From Microbacterium croceum (GTDB lineage Bacteria > Actinomycetota > Actinomycetes > Actinomycetales > Microbacteriaceae): 64,000 bases of DNA. Positions within the stretch are counted from its first letter, which is position 1. Each line of letters begins with the position of its first letter. The DNA lies in the NCBI RefSeq assembly GCF_023091245.1, contig NZ_JAHWXN010000001.1, positions 1,674,001 through 1,738,000 on the forward strand. Direction: 5' to 3'. The position numbers and the translations under genes were made by a program. Positions 1-8,563 of this stretch are shown piece after piece. The notes under the pieces are model-generated. The model worked only from the letters and a program-made list of their open reading frames with translations. It was not told where the DNA came from and made no database searches.

Positions 1-2
1 AC

Positions 3-284
3 GATCAGACGCCGACCGAGGGCTTGCGGTTCGTGCAGATGACGCCGCCGGGCTCGGCCTGCTCGATCGCGTTCGGTACCGGGCTCGACATCCCGCTCGA
101 GCCCGGACAGCAGAAGACGATCCAGGTGGTCGTGCCGAACGCCGACGAGGCGAAGGCGCAGCTCGAGGCGGTCGGCGTCGCGACCAAGGGCGTCGAGGAC
201 CTCGGATGGGGGCGGTTCGTCTGGTTCGACGACCCGGACGGCAACACCTGGACGCTGCAGGAGCTTCCGGACTACGCGGCTTGA
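3..284 (+). CDS. VOC-family (glyoxalase/bleomycin resistance-like) protein, 3' part
   Basis: The reading frame is open from the left edge and ends at a TGA at 282-284, so only the last 93 residues are visible. The C-terminus has the usual VOC half-domain pattern: a beta strand, then a segment on residue use in a substrate pocket, then WFDDPDGNTW followed by LQE. In this family that last Glu is a metal ligand. Members are dioxygenases, glyoxalases, isomerases or antibiotic-binding proteins, and nothing visible fixes the substrate. It converges on the lipoprotein gene that ends at 317, with a hairpin in the gap. The family is clear; the function is unknown. Confidence 0.8.
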   Translation, partial: DQTPTEGLRFVQMTPPGSACSIAFGTGLDIPLEPGQQKTIQVVVPNADEAKAQLEAVGVATKGVEDLGWGRFVWFDDPDGNTWTLQELPDYAA

Positions 285-291
285 GATCGGG

Positions 292-332
292 GGAGTGCGC
301 GCGGCGTCGACTCGCGTCAGCCCGCGCACTCC
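292..332. terminator. Bidirectional hairpin between convergent genes
   Basis: GGAGTGCGCG at 292-301 pairs perfectly with CGCGCACTCC at 323-332 around a 21-nt loop. It sits between two convergent genes and overlaps the last codons of the gene ending at 317. No U-tract follows, so terminator function is inferred. The arm also resembles the CCGAGTGCGCG unit repeated near the DUF222 genes. Confidence 0.5.
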
Positions 333-856
333 GTCGACTGGTCGGTGATGATCCACTCGGTGGCCGGACGCGTCATCACCACGGTGCCGCAGTCGCCGGA
401 GCCGAGGTAGGTCACGAAGAGGGTGGCATCCGTGTCGGTCTCGTGCTGCACGGCGATGTCGACGTCGGTGCTCTGATCGAGTGAGCGATAGAGCTCGGCG
501 GTGGTCGTGATCATCTGCTCGCAGCTGTCGATCCCGGTGACTCCGTTCGCCTCGAGCTCGGCGATCATGCGGGTCACGAGCTCCGGCGTGAGACGGGCGC
601 AGGCGGTGTCGACGTCGGGCAGTCGAGACGCCTCCAGCCATTCGCGGAATCCGTCGGTGGCGCTCTGGGGCGATTCGGTCTCTGCCGGCTCGAGAGTCTC
701 TACTGCCACTGGGGTGGGGGATGCTGCGGTCGGTGTCGCCGTCGCCGAGCCTGACGCGTCCGTGCCCGGCGAGCACGATGCCAGGGCCATCATGACGACG
801 AAGACCGCCGCAGCGATCGCCGTCTTTCCGTATCCACTCACGCGCCACGTAGTCAC
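317..856 (-). CDS. Small secreted lipoprotein of unknown function
   Basis: This 179-residue protein has an N-terminal hydrophobic segment (about residues 11-25) ending in a lipobox LASC, then a Ser/Thr/Ala/Pro-rich linker and a compact domain with several Cys residues. That layout indicates diacylglyceryl modification and anchoring on the outer face of the membrane. The GTG start at 856 is chosen because it overlaps the TGA of the upstream DUF222 gene by four bases (GTGA), which suggests translational coupling. A longer frame exists upstream but runs through the DUF222 coding region. I do not recognise the domain. Confidence 0.65.
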   Translation of the reverse strand: MTTWRVSGYGKTAIAAAVFVVMMALASCSPGTDASGSATATPTAASPTPVAVETLEPAETESPQSATDGFREWLEASRLPDVDTACARLTPELVTRMIAELEANGVTGIDSCEQMITTTAELYRSLDQSTDVDIAVQHETDTDATLFVTYLGSGDCGTVVMTRPATEWIITDQSTECAG

Positions 857-2424
857 CCGTTGATTCTGGCAGATCGTCGCCCGGTGGCCGCGCTGGTGCT
901 TGCCCTTGTGCGTGTGCGTGTGCTTGTGCTCTCGGACCGGGGTCGTGGTCGCCGCCATCGTCGTGCGGGGTCCCACCAGGCGGGTCCGCGGACGGTGGGG
1001 GTGCCGTTGTCCATGCGGATCTCCCACCCGGACGTATCAAGGGTGTGATGGTGGTGCCAGCACAGTGCGACACCGTTGTCGGTATGCGTCGGCCCACCGC
1101 GGGCATGCTCCTGCACATGGTGGATCTCACACCACGACGCCGGAACATGGCACCCGGGGATCAGGCATTCCGTGTCGCGGAGGGCGATCGCCCGCCGTTG
1201 GTGGGTGGTGAAGATGCGGTCCGTGTTCCCGATGCCGATGATGCGGCCTTCGGGGTCGAACAACACCCGTTGGATGGTGCCTCCGCAGGCGGTGTGCCGG
1301 GCCGTGCCGATCGTGGTCGGCGTGTCGATCCCGTCGATGTGCGCCCACCCTCGGCCGGTCGCATAGGCCTCCGCGGTCACCGACACGATCAGCGTCGGCG
1401 CCGCCCCACCCAGTCTGGGCGTGTCCTCGTGTCGGGCGGCGATGCCGAGCATCGCCGCCAACGCGTCGTGCTGCCTCTGCGCCCGCGAGCGGGTGTCGAT
1501 TTGCCCACCCGGATCCCCGGACGGCAACACGTCACCGTCCCGATCGGCGCGGTCCTGCGCACCCTGCCCGTCATCGTCGTCGGACGGCACGAACCGTACG
1601 CCTGGCAAGGGTGGTCCGTCGGCTTTCGGGTTCAGATACGCGTCCCAGATCCGTTGCAGCTGCCCCGCTGTTTCCGGCAACAGGTCCCCGCGGATCGGGA
1701 TCAGCCCGTTCTTCGCCCGGCCCAGGATCACCCCACGCCCCCGCATCGCGATCTCCTCCGCCGGCTCCGCTCCATCCGGATCGAGGAACATCACGATCCG
1801 TTGCGCGAGGATCCGCAGATCCTCCGGCGTCGCCGCCGGCGCGGCAGGTTCATGATCGACATCGGCATCGGCATCGGCATCGGCATCGGCGTCGGCGTCG
1901 ACGTCCTCGGCGATGTCCCATCCGCGCGCCCACGCCGCGAGCTCCGCGTCGGCCCGTAGTCGGTCCGCCGCCGCGACACGCCCCCGCGCCTGCTCGATCG
2001 GCCCTGTCGCCGCCAACAACCCGGTGATCCCGATCACCCCGTCCACCAACGCCGCCCGCAACTGCGGCCACAACGCCGGCAACCAGCCCCCGGAACGGAT
2101 GTCCACCTCCCGCCGAACCAACCGGGCCGCCTTGACCACCCGCCCCGCACCCGCCGCATCCGTGCGCAGCACCCGCTGCAACAGCTCGCTCATGCTGCGG
2201 CACCCGAACTGTCCGCAGAACGCCGCATCACCCGCCCCGGCCGGTCGTGCCGGCACCGACGCCACCGCCTCCACGACCAGCGCCTCCGCCCGCCGCAGCA
2301 CGTCACCCGCCGCGCGCAACAACTCCAGCTTCTCCGCATCCGACAACCCCGCCACCGTGTCCGGACGCAGCACCCCGTCCAGGTCGCTCACGACCTGATC
2401 GAGCACATCCACAGGGTGGTTCAT
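853..2424 (-). CDS. DUF222 / HNH endonuclease domain protein (13E12 type), copy 1
   Basis: This 523-residue protein has an N-terminal DUF222 helical domain (about residues 1-330) and a C-terminal HNH nuclease motif with CLIPGC, then CEIHH, then CWHHHH. The HNH fold normally binds a divalent metal and cuts DNA, but the role of the 13E12 family in cells is poorly known. A run of alternating Asp-Ala in the hinge is encoded by a hexamer repeat. The start is either ATG at 2424 or TTG at 2436; neither has a good Shine-Dalgarno site. By eye about nine in ten residues match the inverted copy at 43233-44792. The downstream lipoprotein gene overlaps it by four bases. Confidence 0.9.
   Translation of the reverse strand: MNHPVDVLDQVVSDLDGVLRPDTVAGLSDAEKLELLRAAGDVLRRAEALVVEAVASVPARPAGAGDAAFCGQFGCRSMSELLQRVLRTDAAGAGRVVKAARLVRREVDIRSGGWLPALWPQLRAALVDGVIGITGLLAATGPIEQARGRVAAADRLRADAELAAWARGWDIAEDVDADADADADADADVDHEPAAPAATPEDLRILAQRIVMFLDPDGAEPAEEIAMRGRGVILGRAKNGLIPIRGDLLPETAGQLQRIWDAYLNPKADGPPLPGVRFVPSDDDDGQGAQDRADRDGDVLPSGDPGGQIDTRSRAQRQHDALAAMLGIAARHEDTPRLGGAAPTLIVSVTAEAYATGRGWAHIDGIDTPTTIGTARHTACGGTIQRVLFDPEGRIIGIGNTDRIFTTHQRRAIALRDTECLIPGCHVPASWCEIHHVQEHARGGPTHTDNGVALCWHHHHTLDTSGWEIRMDNGTPTVRGPAWWDPARRWRRPRPRSESTSTRTRTRASTSAATGRRSARING
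1857..1905 (-). repeat. In-frame hexanucleotide repeat coding (Asp-Ala)n
   Basis: Tandem GCATCG-type hexamers (GATGCC and GACGCC on the coding strand) encode a run of Asp-Ala pairs in the hinge of the DUF222 protein. Because the unit is six bases, length changes keep the frame. The second DUF222 copy has an equivalent tract with a different sequence and length. Confidence 0.85.
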
Positions 2425-2495
2425 ACCCCCATTCAACCGAGGACCACCGACGTTCCCACCCCAGAATCACCCGAAAACATCCCAGGTCAGAGCAA

Positions 2496-2507
2496 TATTC
2501 CAGAACA
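2496..2507 (-). promoter_or_regulatory. Conserved upstream motif of DUF222 copy 1
   Basis: On the minus strand this reads TGTTCTGGAATA. It aligns with the perfect palindrome TATTCCGGAATA found at the equivalent place before the other DUF222 copy. Flanking bases also match (CTCTGA, CTGGG, TGTT), so the upstream region is conserved between the two loci. It may be an operator or a promoter element. Confidence 0.4.
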
Positions 2508-2607
2508 CGATCCACGCCCACCCGCACTCCACAGAACCGCCCGCGAAGCGACCTCTCCACAGCTGTCGTCGAGACGGCGAGCCCCCGCATCGGCGCGCCC
2601 GCGGCAC

Positions 2608-2710
2608 CTACCGAGTGCGCGAGCATCTACCGAGTGCGCGAGCTCCCATCGAGCGCACGACCTACCCGCGCGAACACCCCATACGCTCGGCACCCACCCC
2701 GCGCACTCGT
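2608..2710. repeat. CCGAGTGCGCG repeat array, 19-bp period
   Basis: CCGAGTGCGCGA occurs at 2611 and 2630, with a degenerate unit at 2649, so the period is 19 bp. An inverted unit CCGCGCACTCG follows at 2699-2709. A matching array with the same period lies upstream of the other DUF222 gene. Apart from this array I see no gene between 2437 and 2728. Confidence 0.65.
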
Positions 2711-2728
2711 CCTCCGAGCGCCGCAGCG

Positions 2729-3163
2729 TCAGCCTGCGTCGAGGGCGAGCAACAGTTCTGTCGCCCCGTCCGGGAAGAGCAGCCGCGTGCCCTCGCGCAC
2801 CTCGGCGATCGGCACCCACCGCACGGGACTGCCCTCGTCGAGCACGTGAAGCTCGGCGTCCAGGGGCACTGCGTCCAGCGCCGACGAGGTCAGCGCGTAG
2901 ATGTGGGCGATCTCGTGGCCGGGTACGCCCTCGTACGTGAAGATGTTGTCGCGCACACCGAGGAGCGTCGCGGTTTCGAGGGTGACGCCGAGTTCCTCCA
3001 TGAATTCTCGATGCAGGGCTTCGTCGGCACGCTCCCCGAACTCGATGCCGCCGCCGATCGCCCGGAGGAAGTCGAGCCCGCGGGACGAATCCGTGCCGAA
3101 CAGGGCGAGCACGTGGCCCTCCTTCACGGGCAGGCCGACGGCGATGTTGCGGATGGCAGGCAT
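2729..3163 (-). CDS. NUDIX hydrolase
   Basis: This 144-residue protein has a complete Nudix box at about residues 38-60 (GIEFGE, then REFMEELGV), matching GX5EX7REUXEEXGU. The Glu residues of the box bind Mg2+ for hydrolysis of a nucleoside diphosphate linked to another moiety. The substrate cannot be read from the sequence; candidates are modified nucleotides, nucleotide sugars or coenzyme derivatives. The gene has a minus-strand TAGCCT hexamer ending 6 nt before the ATG and no Shine-Dalgarno site, so its mRNA is probably leaderless. It lies just downstream of the phzF-like gene on the same strand. Confidence 0.88.
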   Translation of the reverse strand: MPAIRNIAVGLPVKEGHVLALFGTDSSRGLDFLRAIGGGIEFGERADEALHREFMEELGVTLETATLLGVRDNIFTYEGVPGHEIAHIYALTSSALDAVPLDAELHVLDEGSPVRWVPIAEVREGTRLLFPDGATELLLALDAG

Positions 3164-3209
3164 CCCGGAAGGCTAACGCACGCGCGGATCCGCGAGCGAT
3201 CGGGGTGCC

Positions 3210-4064
3210 TCAGGAGAGGCGGACCGCCCTGCCGGACACCACGATCCCGCCGCGGGGCGGGATCGTCACGGTGAGCAGGCTCGGGCGTCGCACGTGAGCG
3301 CCCTGATGGATGCGGATGGTCCGATCCACCACCCCGTGCTCGCGCAGGAAGGCGCCCGTGGATGCCGCCGCGGAGCCCGTCGCCGGGTCCTCGGTGATGC
3401 GGCCGACCGGGAAGAGGTTCCGCGCGTCGACGTCGGACTCGTCCGCCGCGTGCAGCACCGTGACGGTGCCGTGCCACCCCTGCTCGCGCATCAGCGCCGC
3501 GACGGGGGCGGGGGAGAAGCGGAACTGGTCGAACAGCTCGCGATCACGGATGACGAGGATCGGATGCCAGTTCCCGGCGAAGGCTTCCTTGGGCGGGAAG
3601 CGCGGATCGAGATCCGACGGCTCGAGCCCGAGCAGGCCGAGCAGGCGCGCGAGCACGCCCTCGTCGAGATCCCGCACCTCCGGTTCGACGCTCGTGAACG
3701 ACACCGTCACCGTGCCCTCGTCGTCCGACGCGGATCGGAGCGCCACCTCGCCGCCGCCGGTCTCGAAGAGCATCTCGCCCACCCCACCGCGCTCGGCCAG
3801 CGCCACGGCCGTCGCGACTGTCGCGTGTCCGCAGAACGGCACTTCCGCAGCGGGCGACCAGAACCGCACGTGGTAGCGGGGCGTGCCGGCGTCGTCGCGG
3901 CGGGAGGTGACGAACGCCGTCTCGGAGTAGCCGACCTCGGCGGCGATCTGCAGCATCCGCTCGTCGCTCAGATCGGCAGCGTCGAGCACGACACCGGCGG
4001 GGTTGCCGCCGGTCGGATCGGCCGCGAAGGCGTTGTACCGCAGGACTTCGGGAACATCCGTCAT
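3210..4064 (-). CDS. PhzF-family isomerase-like protein
   Basis: This 284-residue protein is full length for the PhzF/diaminopimelate-epimerase fold. The N-terminus carries the family pattern GNPAGVV, and the catalytic Glu lies in YSETAFV (Glu48). The C-terminal half has the DPATGSAA motif. PhzF of phenazine synthesis isomerises trans-2,3-dihydro-3-hydroxyanthranilate, but no other phenazine genes are present. This is therefore one of the many orphan PhzF-like proteins of unknown substrate. A minus-strand TAGGCT ends 7 nt before the ATG, consistent with a leaderless transcript. Confidence 0.88.
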   Translation of the reverse strand: MTDVPEVLRYNAFAADPTGGNPAGVVLDAADLSDERMLQIAAEVGYSETAFVTSRRDDAGTPRYHVRFWSPAAEVPFCGHATVATAVALAERGGVGEMLFETGGGEVALRSASDDEGTVTVSFTSVEPEVRDLDEGVLARLLGLLGLEPSDLDPRFPPKEAFAGNWHPILVIRDRELFDQFRFSPAPVAALMREQGWHGTVTVLHAADESDVDARNLFPVGRITEDPATGSAAASTGAFLREHGVVDRTIRIHQGAHVRRPSLLTVTIPPRGGIVVSGRAVRLS

Positions 4065-4089
4065 GACGAGGAGCCTAGTCGCCGTCGCG

Positions 4090-5739
4090 TCAGGAGTTCA
4101 CGCGGATGATCTCCTGCTGGTAGGGCGCGATCACGTCGCCGGAGATGCGCAGGTCCAGCAGCAGGAACCGACGGGTGACGGCATCCTCCGCGGTCCACGC
4201 GGCCAGGCGATCGAGGTCGGCGAGCGTGCGCACCACCACGCCTTCGGCGCCGACGGCTGCACCGAAGGCGGCGAAGTCGACTTCGGGGATGCGCATCGGT
4301 CCCTCGGCGAGTCCCTTCAGGCCGTACAGGTTCACTTCGGCGCCGTAGGCCGCGTCGTTCCAGATGACGGCGATGCCGCGCCCGCCGGCGGCGCGAACCG
4401 CGGACTCCAGGTCGGCGATGGCCATCAGCCCGCCGCCGTCTCCCGAGGTCAGCACGACCGTCGCATCGCGTCGCGCCCGTGCGGCACCGACGACGCTGGG
4501 CCAGCCCTGACCGATGGACTGAAACGCGGTGCCGATCATCATCATGCGATCCGGAGCCGCGACCGGCCAGTACATGTTGGCCCAGCCGATGAAGTGTCCG
4601 CCGTCGGAGACGACGACGCGGTCCTCCGGCAGCAGCTCGGCGATGCGGCGAGCAGCAGAACGGGGGTCGAGGCGTCCGTCCGGGGCGAGGTCGTCACCGG
4701 CGTCGTAGGTGCGGGCGGCGGCGACGTCGACGCTCTCGCGCCACGGGGCTGTGGGGGTGGTGGACGAGAGGCGCGACACCAGGGCCTCGGCGGCCAGGCG
4801 TGCGTCGGCACGCACGAAGCCGCCGATGTGCGCGTGGGTCGCCGCCGGGGTGATGTCGATCTGGAACACGCGGGTTCCCGGGGCGAAGAGCTCGCCGAAG
4901 CGCATCGTGAACTGGTTCAGGGAGGCGCCGAAGACCACCGCGACGTCCGCGGAGCGGATGAGCTCCATCGCCCCGTCCGCGCCGAATCCGCCGGTGACGC
5001 CGAGGTCATAGCGGCCATCCGGGAAGACACCGCGACCGAGCGCCGAAGAGGCCGTGAGAGCACCCGTCGCCTCGGCGAGCTCGCCCAGCGCGGCGCTCGC
5101 TCCGGCGAGCCAGGCTCCGCGCCCGGCGAGGAGGAACGGACGCTCAGCGCTCTGCAGCGCGGCGGCGATCTCGTCGAGCATCCCGTCGGCGAACTCGCCC
5201 TTCGGCGCGAGAGGTGCGGGCACACGCGGCGAGGGAGCATCCGCCACGGGCCCGGCTTCGAGCGCGGCGACGTCATAGGGGATCGCGAGCACCACGGGCA
5301 CGCGGTACGTGAGCGCGTGCTCGATCGCGATCACGGTGGTGGCAGCGGCATCCGCGCGCCCGACCGTATAGGTGCGTGCGCCCACAGCCGAGGCGAGCGC
5401 GATCTGGTCGACGTCCCACGGACGAGGGCCCGAGGTCGGCTCGTCGCCCACCACCAGCACGAGTGGCACGTGCGCCTGCACGGCCTCGGCGAGCGCCGTG
5501 AGGGTGTTCGTGAAGCCGGCGCCGTAGGTCGACGTGCCGGCGGCGATGCGTCCGGACGCCCGGAAGTGCGCATCCGCGGCCACCACGGCGCCCTGCTCGT
5601 GCCGGACGGCTGTGAAGACCGCGGAGGTCTGGGTCTCGATCGCGTCGAGGAAGTAGGCGTTGCCGTTGCCCATCACGCCGAAGACGGCATCGATGTGCTG
5701 GGCGAGGGTGAGCGCGACGTGCGCAGAGACGGTGGGCAT
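4090..5739 (-). CDS. Thiamine pyrophosphate-binding enzyme, acetolactate synthase-like
   Basis: This 549-residue protein has the three-domain layout of ThDP decarboxylases and synthases. The pyrimidine-binding domain carries the catalytic Glu (Glu48, in RHEQG), followed by a central Rossmann-like domain. The C-terminal pyrophosphate domain has the GDG...ND Mg/ThDP motif (about residues 433-462). It looks like an acetolactate synthase large subunit paralogue, but no small-subunit gene is adjacent, so a 2-oxoacid decarboxylase or other carboligase role is possible. The ATG at 5739 is preferred over an upstream start because GAAAGG lies 8 nt before it. It is divergent from the ATP-grasp operon. 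Confidence 0.85.
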   Translation of the reverse strand: MPTVSAHVALTLAQHIDAVFGVMGNGNAYFLDAIETQTSAVFTAVRHEQGAVVAADAHFRASGRIAAGTSTYGAGFTNTLTALAEAVQAHVPLVLVVGDEPTSGPRPWDVDQIALASAVGARTYTVGRADAAATTVIAIEHALTYRVPVVLAIPYDVAALEAGPVADAPSPRVPAPLAPKGEFADGMLDEIAAALQSAERPFLLAGRGAWLAGASAALGELAEATGALTASSALGRGVFPDGRYDLGVTGGFGADGAMELIRSADVAVVFGASLNQFTMRFGELFAPGTRVFQIDITPAATHAHIGGFVRADARLAAEALVSRLSSTTPTAPWRESVDVAAARTYDAGDDLAPDGRLDPRSAARRIAELLPEDRVVVSDGGHFIGWANMYWPVAAPDRMMMIGTAFQSIGQGWPSVVGAARARRDATVVLTSGDGGGLMAIADLESAVRAAGGRGIAVIWNDAAYGAEVNLYGLKGLAEGPMRIPEVDFAAFGAAVGAEGVVVRTLADLDRLAAWTAEDAVTRRFLLLDLRISGDVIAPYQQEIIRVNS

Positions 5740-5816
5740 GCGGAAGCCTTTCGAGACAGGGACGGAGAACGGGGTATCCGTATGTGTCTCGCCTCCGCTG
5801 CAGTGCGGGGTGCTTC

Positions 5817-5853
5817 GTGCCCCTTTTTCGGGCACCGGCCGCCGAACGGCCGG
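5817..5853. other. Two adjacent inverted repeats in a divergent intergenic region
   Basis: GTGCCC/GGGCAC (5817-5835, loop CCTTTTTC-like) and CCGGCCG/CGGCCGG (5835-5853) lie between the ThDP enzyme gene and the ATP-grasp operon. They could be regulatory or a short attenuator. I see no known riboswitch consensus here. Confidence 0.3.
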
Positions 5854-5945
5854 ACAGATGAACTCTACCGCTCCGGCCTGGCTCTGTCGCCGCTCCGACT
5901 TCCCTCGGAAACATCATCGAAACCACGCCGCGGAAGTATTCCGAC

Positions 5946-7643
5946 ATGGAGTCGCTGTTCAACGGATACACCTCTCGTCGGTCGCCGGTGCGGAATGGGC
6001 CGCAGCCCTGGGATGAGATGTTCCCCTCCGAGGCGCTCCCGGGCGGCGGAGAGGTGCGCGTGCCGTACCGCGACATGTACCCCGCGCTGGCCGGGATGGA
6101 CGACGCGGAGCTGCGGGCGCGGACGGATGCGCTCGCCAGCTCGTACCTTGCGCAGGGGGTGACCTTCGACTTCGCCGGAGAAGAACGGCCGTTCCCGCTC
6201 GACGTGGTCCCGCGCGTGATCGCCGCGGATGACTGGACCTACGTCGAGTCCGGGGTGAAGCAGCGCGTGCGCGCGCTGGAGGCCTTCCTCGCGGACGTGT
6301 ACGGTCCGCAGCTCGCGGTGCACGACGGCGTGATCCCCGCATCGCTGATCAGCTCGTCCTCGCACTTCCACCGCCAGGCGGCCGGGATCGTCGGGGCGAA
6401 CGGCGTGCGCATCCACGTCGCCGGCATCGACGTCATCCGTGATGAGAAAGGCGCCTGGCGGGTTCTGGAGGACAACGTCCGGGTGCCCAGCGGCGTCAGC
6501 TACGTGCTCGCCAACAGGCGGGTCATGGCGCAGACGCTCCCCGAGCTGTTCACCAGCCTGCGCGTCCGACCCGTCGTCGACTACCCGGGACGGCTGCTGC
6601 AGGCCCTGCGCGCGGCGGCTCCGGCGGGGGTCGAGGATCCGACGGTGGTCGTGCTGACCCCCGGCGTCTACAACTCCGCGTACTACGAGCACACCCTGCT
6701 GGCGCGCATGATGGGCATCGAGCTCGTCGAGGGTCGCGATCTGTTCTGCTCGGGCGGGCGGGTGTGGATGCACACGACCGCGGGGCCGACGCGTGTGGAC
6801 GTCATCTACCGCCGTGTCGACGACGAGTTCCTGGACCCGCAGCACTTCCGGCCGGATTCGGTGCTGGGGGCACCAGGCCTGATGCTCGCGGCACGACTGG
6901 GCAACGTCACCCTGGCGAACGCGATCGGCAACGGCGTCGCTGACGACAAGCTCGTCTACACGTATGTGCCGGAGCTCATCCGCTACTACCTCGGCGAGGA
7001 CCCGATCATCCCCAACGTCGACACCTGGCGTCTGGAGGAGCCGGAGGCGTTGGAGGAGGTGCTGGACCGGCTGGACGAACTGGTCGTGAAGCCGGTCGAC
7101 GGGTCCGGAGGGAAGGGGCTCGTGGTCGGACCCGACGCCTCGCGGACGACGCTCGACGCGTTGCGGGCGACCCTGCTGGCCGATCCGCGCGGATGGATCG
7201 CGCAGCCCGTGGTGCAGCTGTCGACGATCCCGACGCTGGTCGAGGACGGATTCCGGCCGCGGCACGTCGATCTGCGCCCCTTCGCCGTGAACGACGGAGA
7301 CGACATCTGGGTGCTGCCCGGCGGACTCACCCGGGTCGCGCTGCCCGAGGGACAGCTGGTCGTCAACTCCAGTCAGGGCGGAGGGTCGAAGGACACCTGG
7401 GTTCTGGATCCCTCCCTCTTCACCGGGCCGAACACCACGGTCGCCGGTCTCTCGGACCCGGCCTCCGACGAGGTCTCGATCGCCACCGGGGCGATCGCGG
7501 TCGTCACCTCCCCGGTGCGCGAGGAACCGCATCCGCCCTTCCTCTCCTCGCCGCAGGACGAGGACCTCGAGGCGCGCCACCACCAGCAGCAACAGCAGCA
7601 GCAACAACACGTGCAGCAGGCGGAGGAGGGTCTCTCATGCTGA
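5946..7643 (+). CDS. Circularly permuted ATP-grasp type 2 protein
   Basis: This 565-residue protein belongs to the family often found beside alpha-E (DUF403) and transglutaminase proteins, as here. Visible family features are VLEDNVRVPSG, VYNSAYYEH and the KPVDGSGGKG lysine/glycine loop expected to bind ATP. ATP-grasp enzymes join a carboxylate to an amine or similar nucleophile; the product of this module is unknown, with a peptide-like modification often proposed. The protein ends in a His/Gln-rich tail (HH, then eight Gln, then HVQQ). Its stop overlaps the start of the alpha-E gene by 7 bp, so the two are translationally coupled. Confidence 0.92.
   Translation: MESLFNGYTSRRSPVRNGPQPWDEMFPSEALPGGGEVRVPYRDMYPALAGMDDAELRARTDALASSYLAQGVTFDFAGEERPFPLDVVPRVIAADDWTYVESGVKQRVRALEAFLADVYGPQLAVHDGVIPASLISSSSHFHRQAAGIVGANGVRIHVAGIDVIRDEKGAWRVLEDNVRVPSGVSYVLANRRVMAQTLPELFTSLRVRPVVDYPGRLLQALRAAAPAGVEDPTVVVLTPGVYNSAYYEHTLLARMMGIELVEGRDLFCSGGRVWMHTTAGPTRVDVIYRRVDDEFLDPQHFRPDSVLGAPGLMLAARLGNVTLANAIGNGVADDKLVYTYVPELIRYYLGEDPIIPNVDTWRLEEPEALEEVLDRLDELVVKPVDGSGGKGLVVGPDASRTTLDALRATLLADPRGWIAQPVVQLSTIPTLVEDGFRPRHVDLRPFAVNDGDDIWVLPGGLTRVALPEGQLVVNSSQGGGSKDTWVLDPSLFTGPNTTVAGLSDPASDEVSIATGAIAVVTSPVREEPHPPFLSSPQDEDLEARHHQQQQQQQQHVQQAEEGLSC
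7578..7620 (+). repeat. CAG/CAA trinucleotide tract coding poly-Gln
   Basis: A run of CAC, CAG and CAA codons gives HHQQQQQQQQHVQQ at the C-terminus of the ATP-grasp protein. The mixed CAG/CAA use suggests some selection for the residues rather than pure slippage. It is the only such homopeptide in the window. Confidence 0.85.
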
Positions 7644-8563
7644 GTCGCATCGCCGAGGCGCTGTTCTGGATCGGTCGCTATGTCGAGCGCGCCGACGGCA
7701 CTGCGCGCATCCTCGACGTGCACCTGCAGCTGCTCCTGGAGGACCCCTGGGTGGAGGAGGACACCGCGTGCCGTGCGCTGCTCTCGGTCATGGGCACGAC
7801 GGTCGAGGGCGATGCGCCGCTCGGACGTGACGACGTGGTGCGGCTGCTCGCACTGGATCGGGAGCATTCGGCGTCGATCGCGCACTCGATCGCCGCCGCC
7901 CGCGAGAACGCCCGCCGTGCGCGCGAGATCATCTCGACCGACCTGTGGGAGACGCTCAACGAGTCCAACGCGCGGATGCCGCGGTGGATCGCCTCGGACA
8001 AGACGCACCCCTTCTTCCGCTGGGTCCGTGACCGTTCCGCCCTGGCATTCGGCGTCGTCGACTCCTCGACGAGTCGCGACGAGGCGTGGCAGTTCTTCGT
8101 GCTCGGCCGGTCGATCGAACGGGCAGACATGACCGCGCGGCTGCTCGCGACGCGGTCGCTGACGGACGCCGGCGGCCCGAGCTGGACCACGCTGTTGCGC
8201 AGCTGCGGCGCGTACGAGGCCCATCTGCGCAGCCATCGCGCGGTACCCACGGCCGCGTCGGCGGTGGAGTTCCTGCTCGTGGACCGGCTGTTCCCGCGGT
8301 CCGTGCTCTCCAGCATCCTGCAGGCGGAGGAGTGCCTGCGCGGCATCGACCCGGCGGGCGCGTTCGGTGCCCCGGACCGCGCTCACCGGGTGCTCGGACG
8401 GATGCGCTCGGAGCTGGAGTACCGACCGGTCGGTGACATCGTGCACAGGCTCTCGGAGAGCATGGAAGAGGTGCAGGTGGGGATGTCGGAGGCGAGCGAC
8501 GCGATCAGGGAACGGTACTTCCCCTCGATCGCGATGCCGGTGTGGATCGGAGAAGCGCTGTGA
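7637..8563 (+). CDS. Alpha-E domain protein (DUF403)
   Basis: This 308-residue, almost wholly alpha-helical protein starts MLSRIAEALFWIGRYVERAD, the typical opening of the alpha-E family. The family's biochemical function is unknown, but it is a constant partner of the circularly permuted ATP-grasp protein and a transglutaminase-like protease. The ATG at 7637 lies inside the end of the ATP-grasp gene, and the stop at 8563 overlaps the next start (GTGA). All three genes therefore form one coupled operon. Confidence 0.93.
   Translation: MLSRIAEALFWIGRYVERADGTARILDVHLQLLLEDPWVEEDTACRALLSVMGTTVEGDAPLGRDDVVRLLALDREHSASIAHSIAAARENARRAREIISTDLWETLNESNARMPRWIASDKTHPFFRWVRDRSALAFGVVDSSTSRDEAWQFFVLGRSIERADMTARLLATRSLTDAGGPSWTTLLRSCGAYEAHLRSHRAVPTAASAVEFLLVDRLFPRSVLSSILQAEECLRGIDPAGAFGAPDRAHRVLGRMRSELEYRPVGDIVHRLSESMEEVQVGMSEASDAIRERYFPSIAMPVWIGEAL

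Noticed and set aside
4003..6162. Very long open frame opposite the ThDP enzyme gene
   Set aside because: It is a GC-rich shadow frame; its product is low-complexity Arg/Gly/His and overlaps two well-supported genes.
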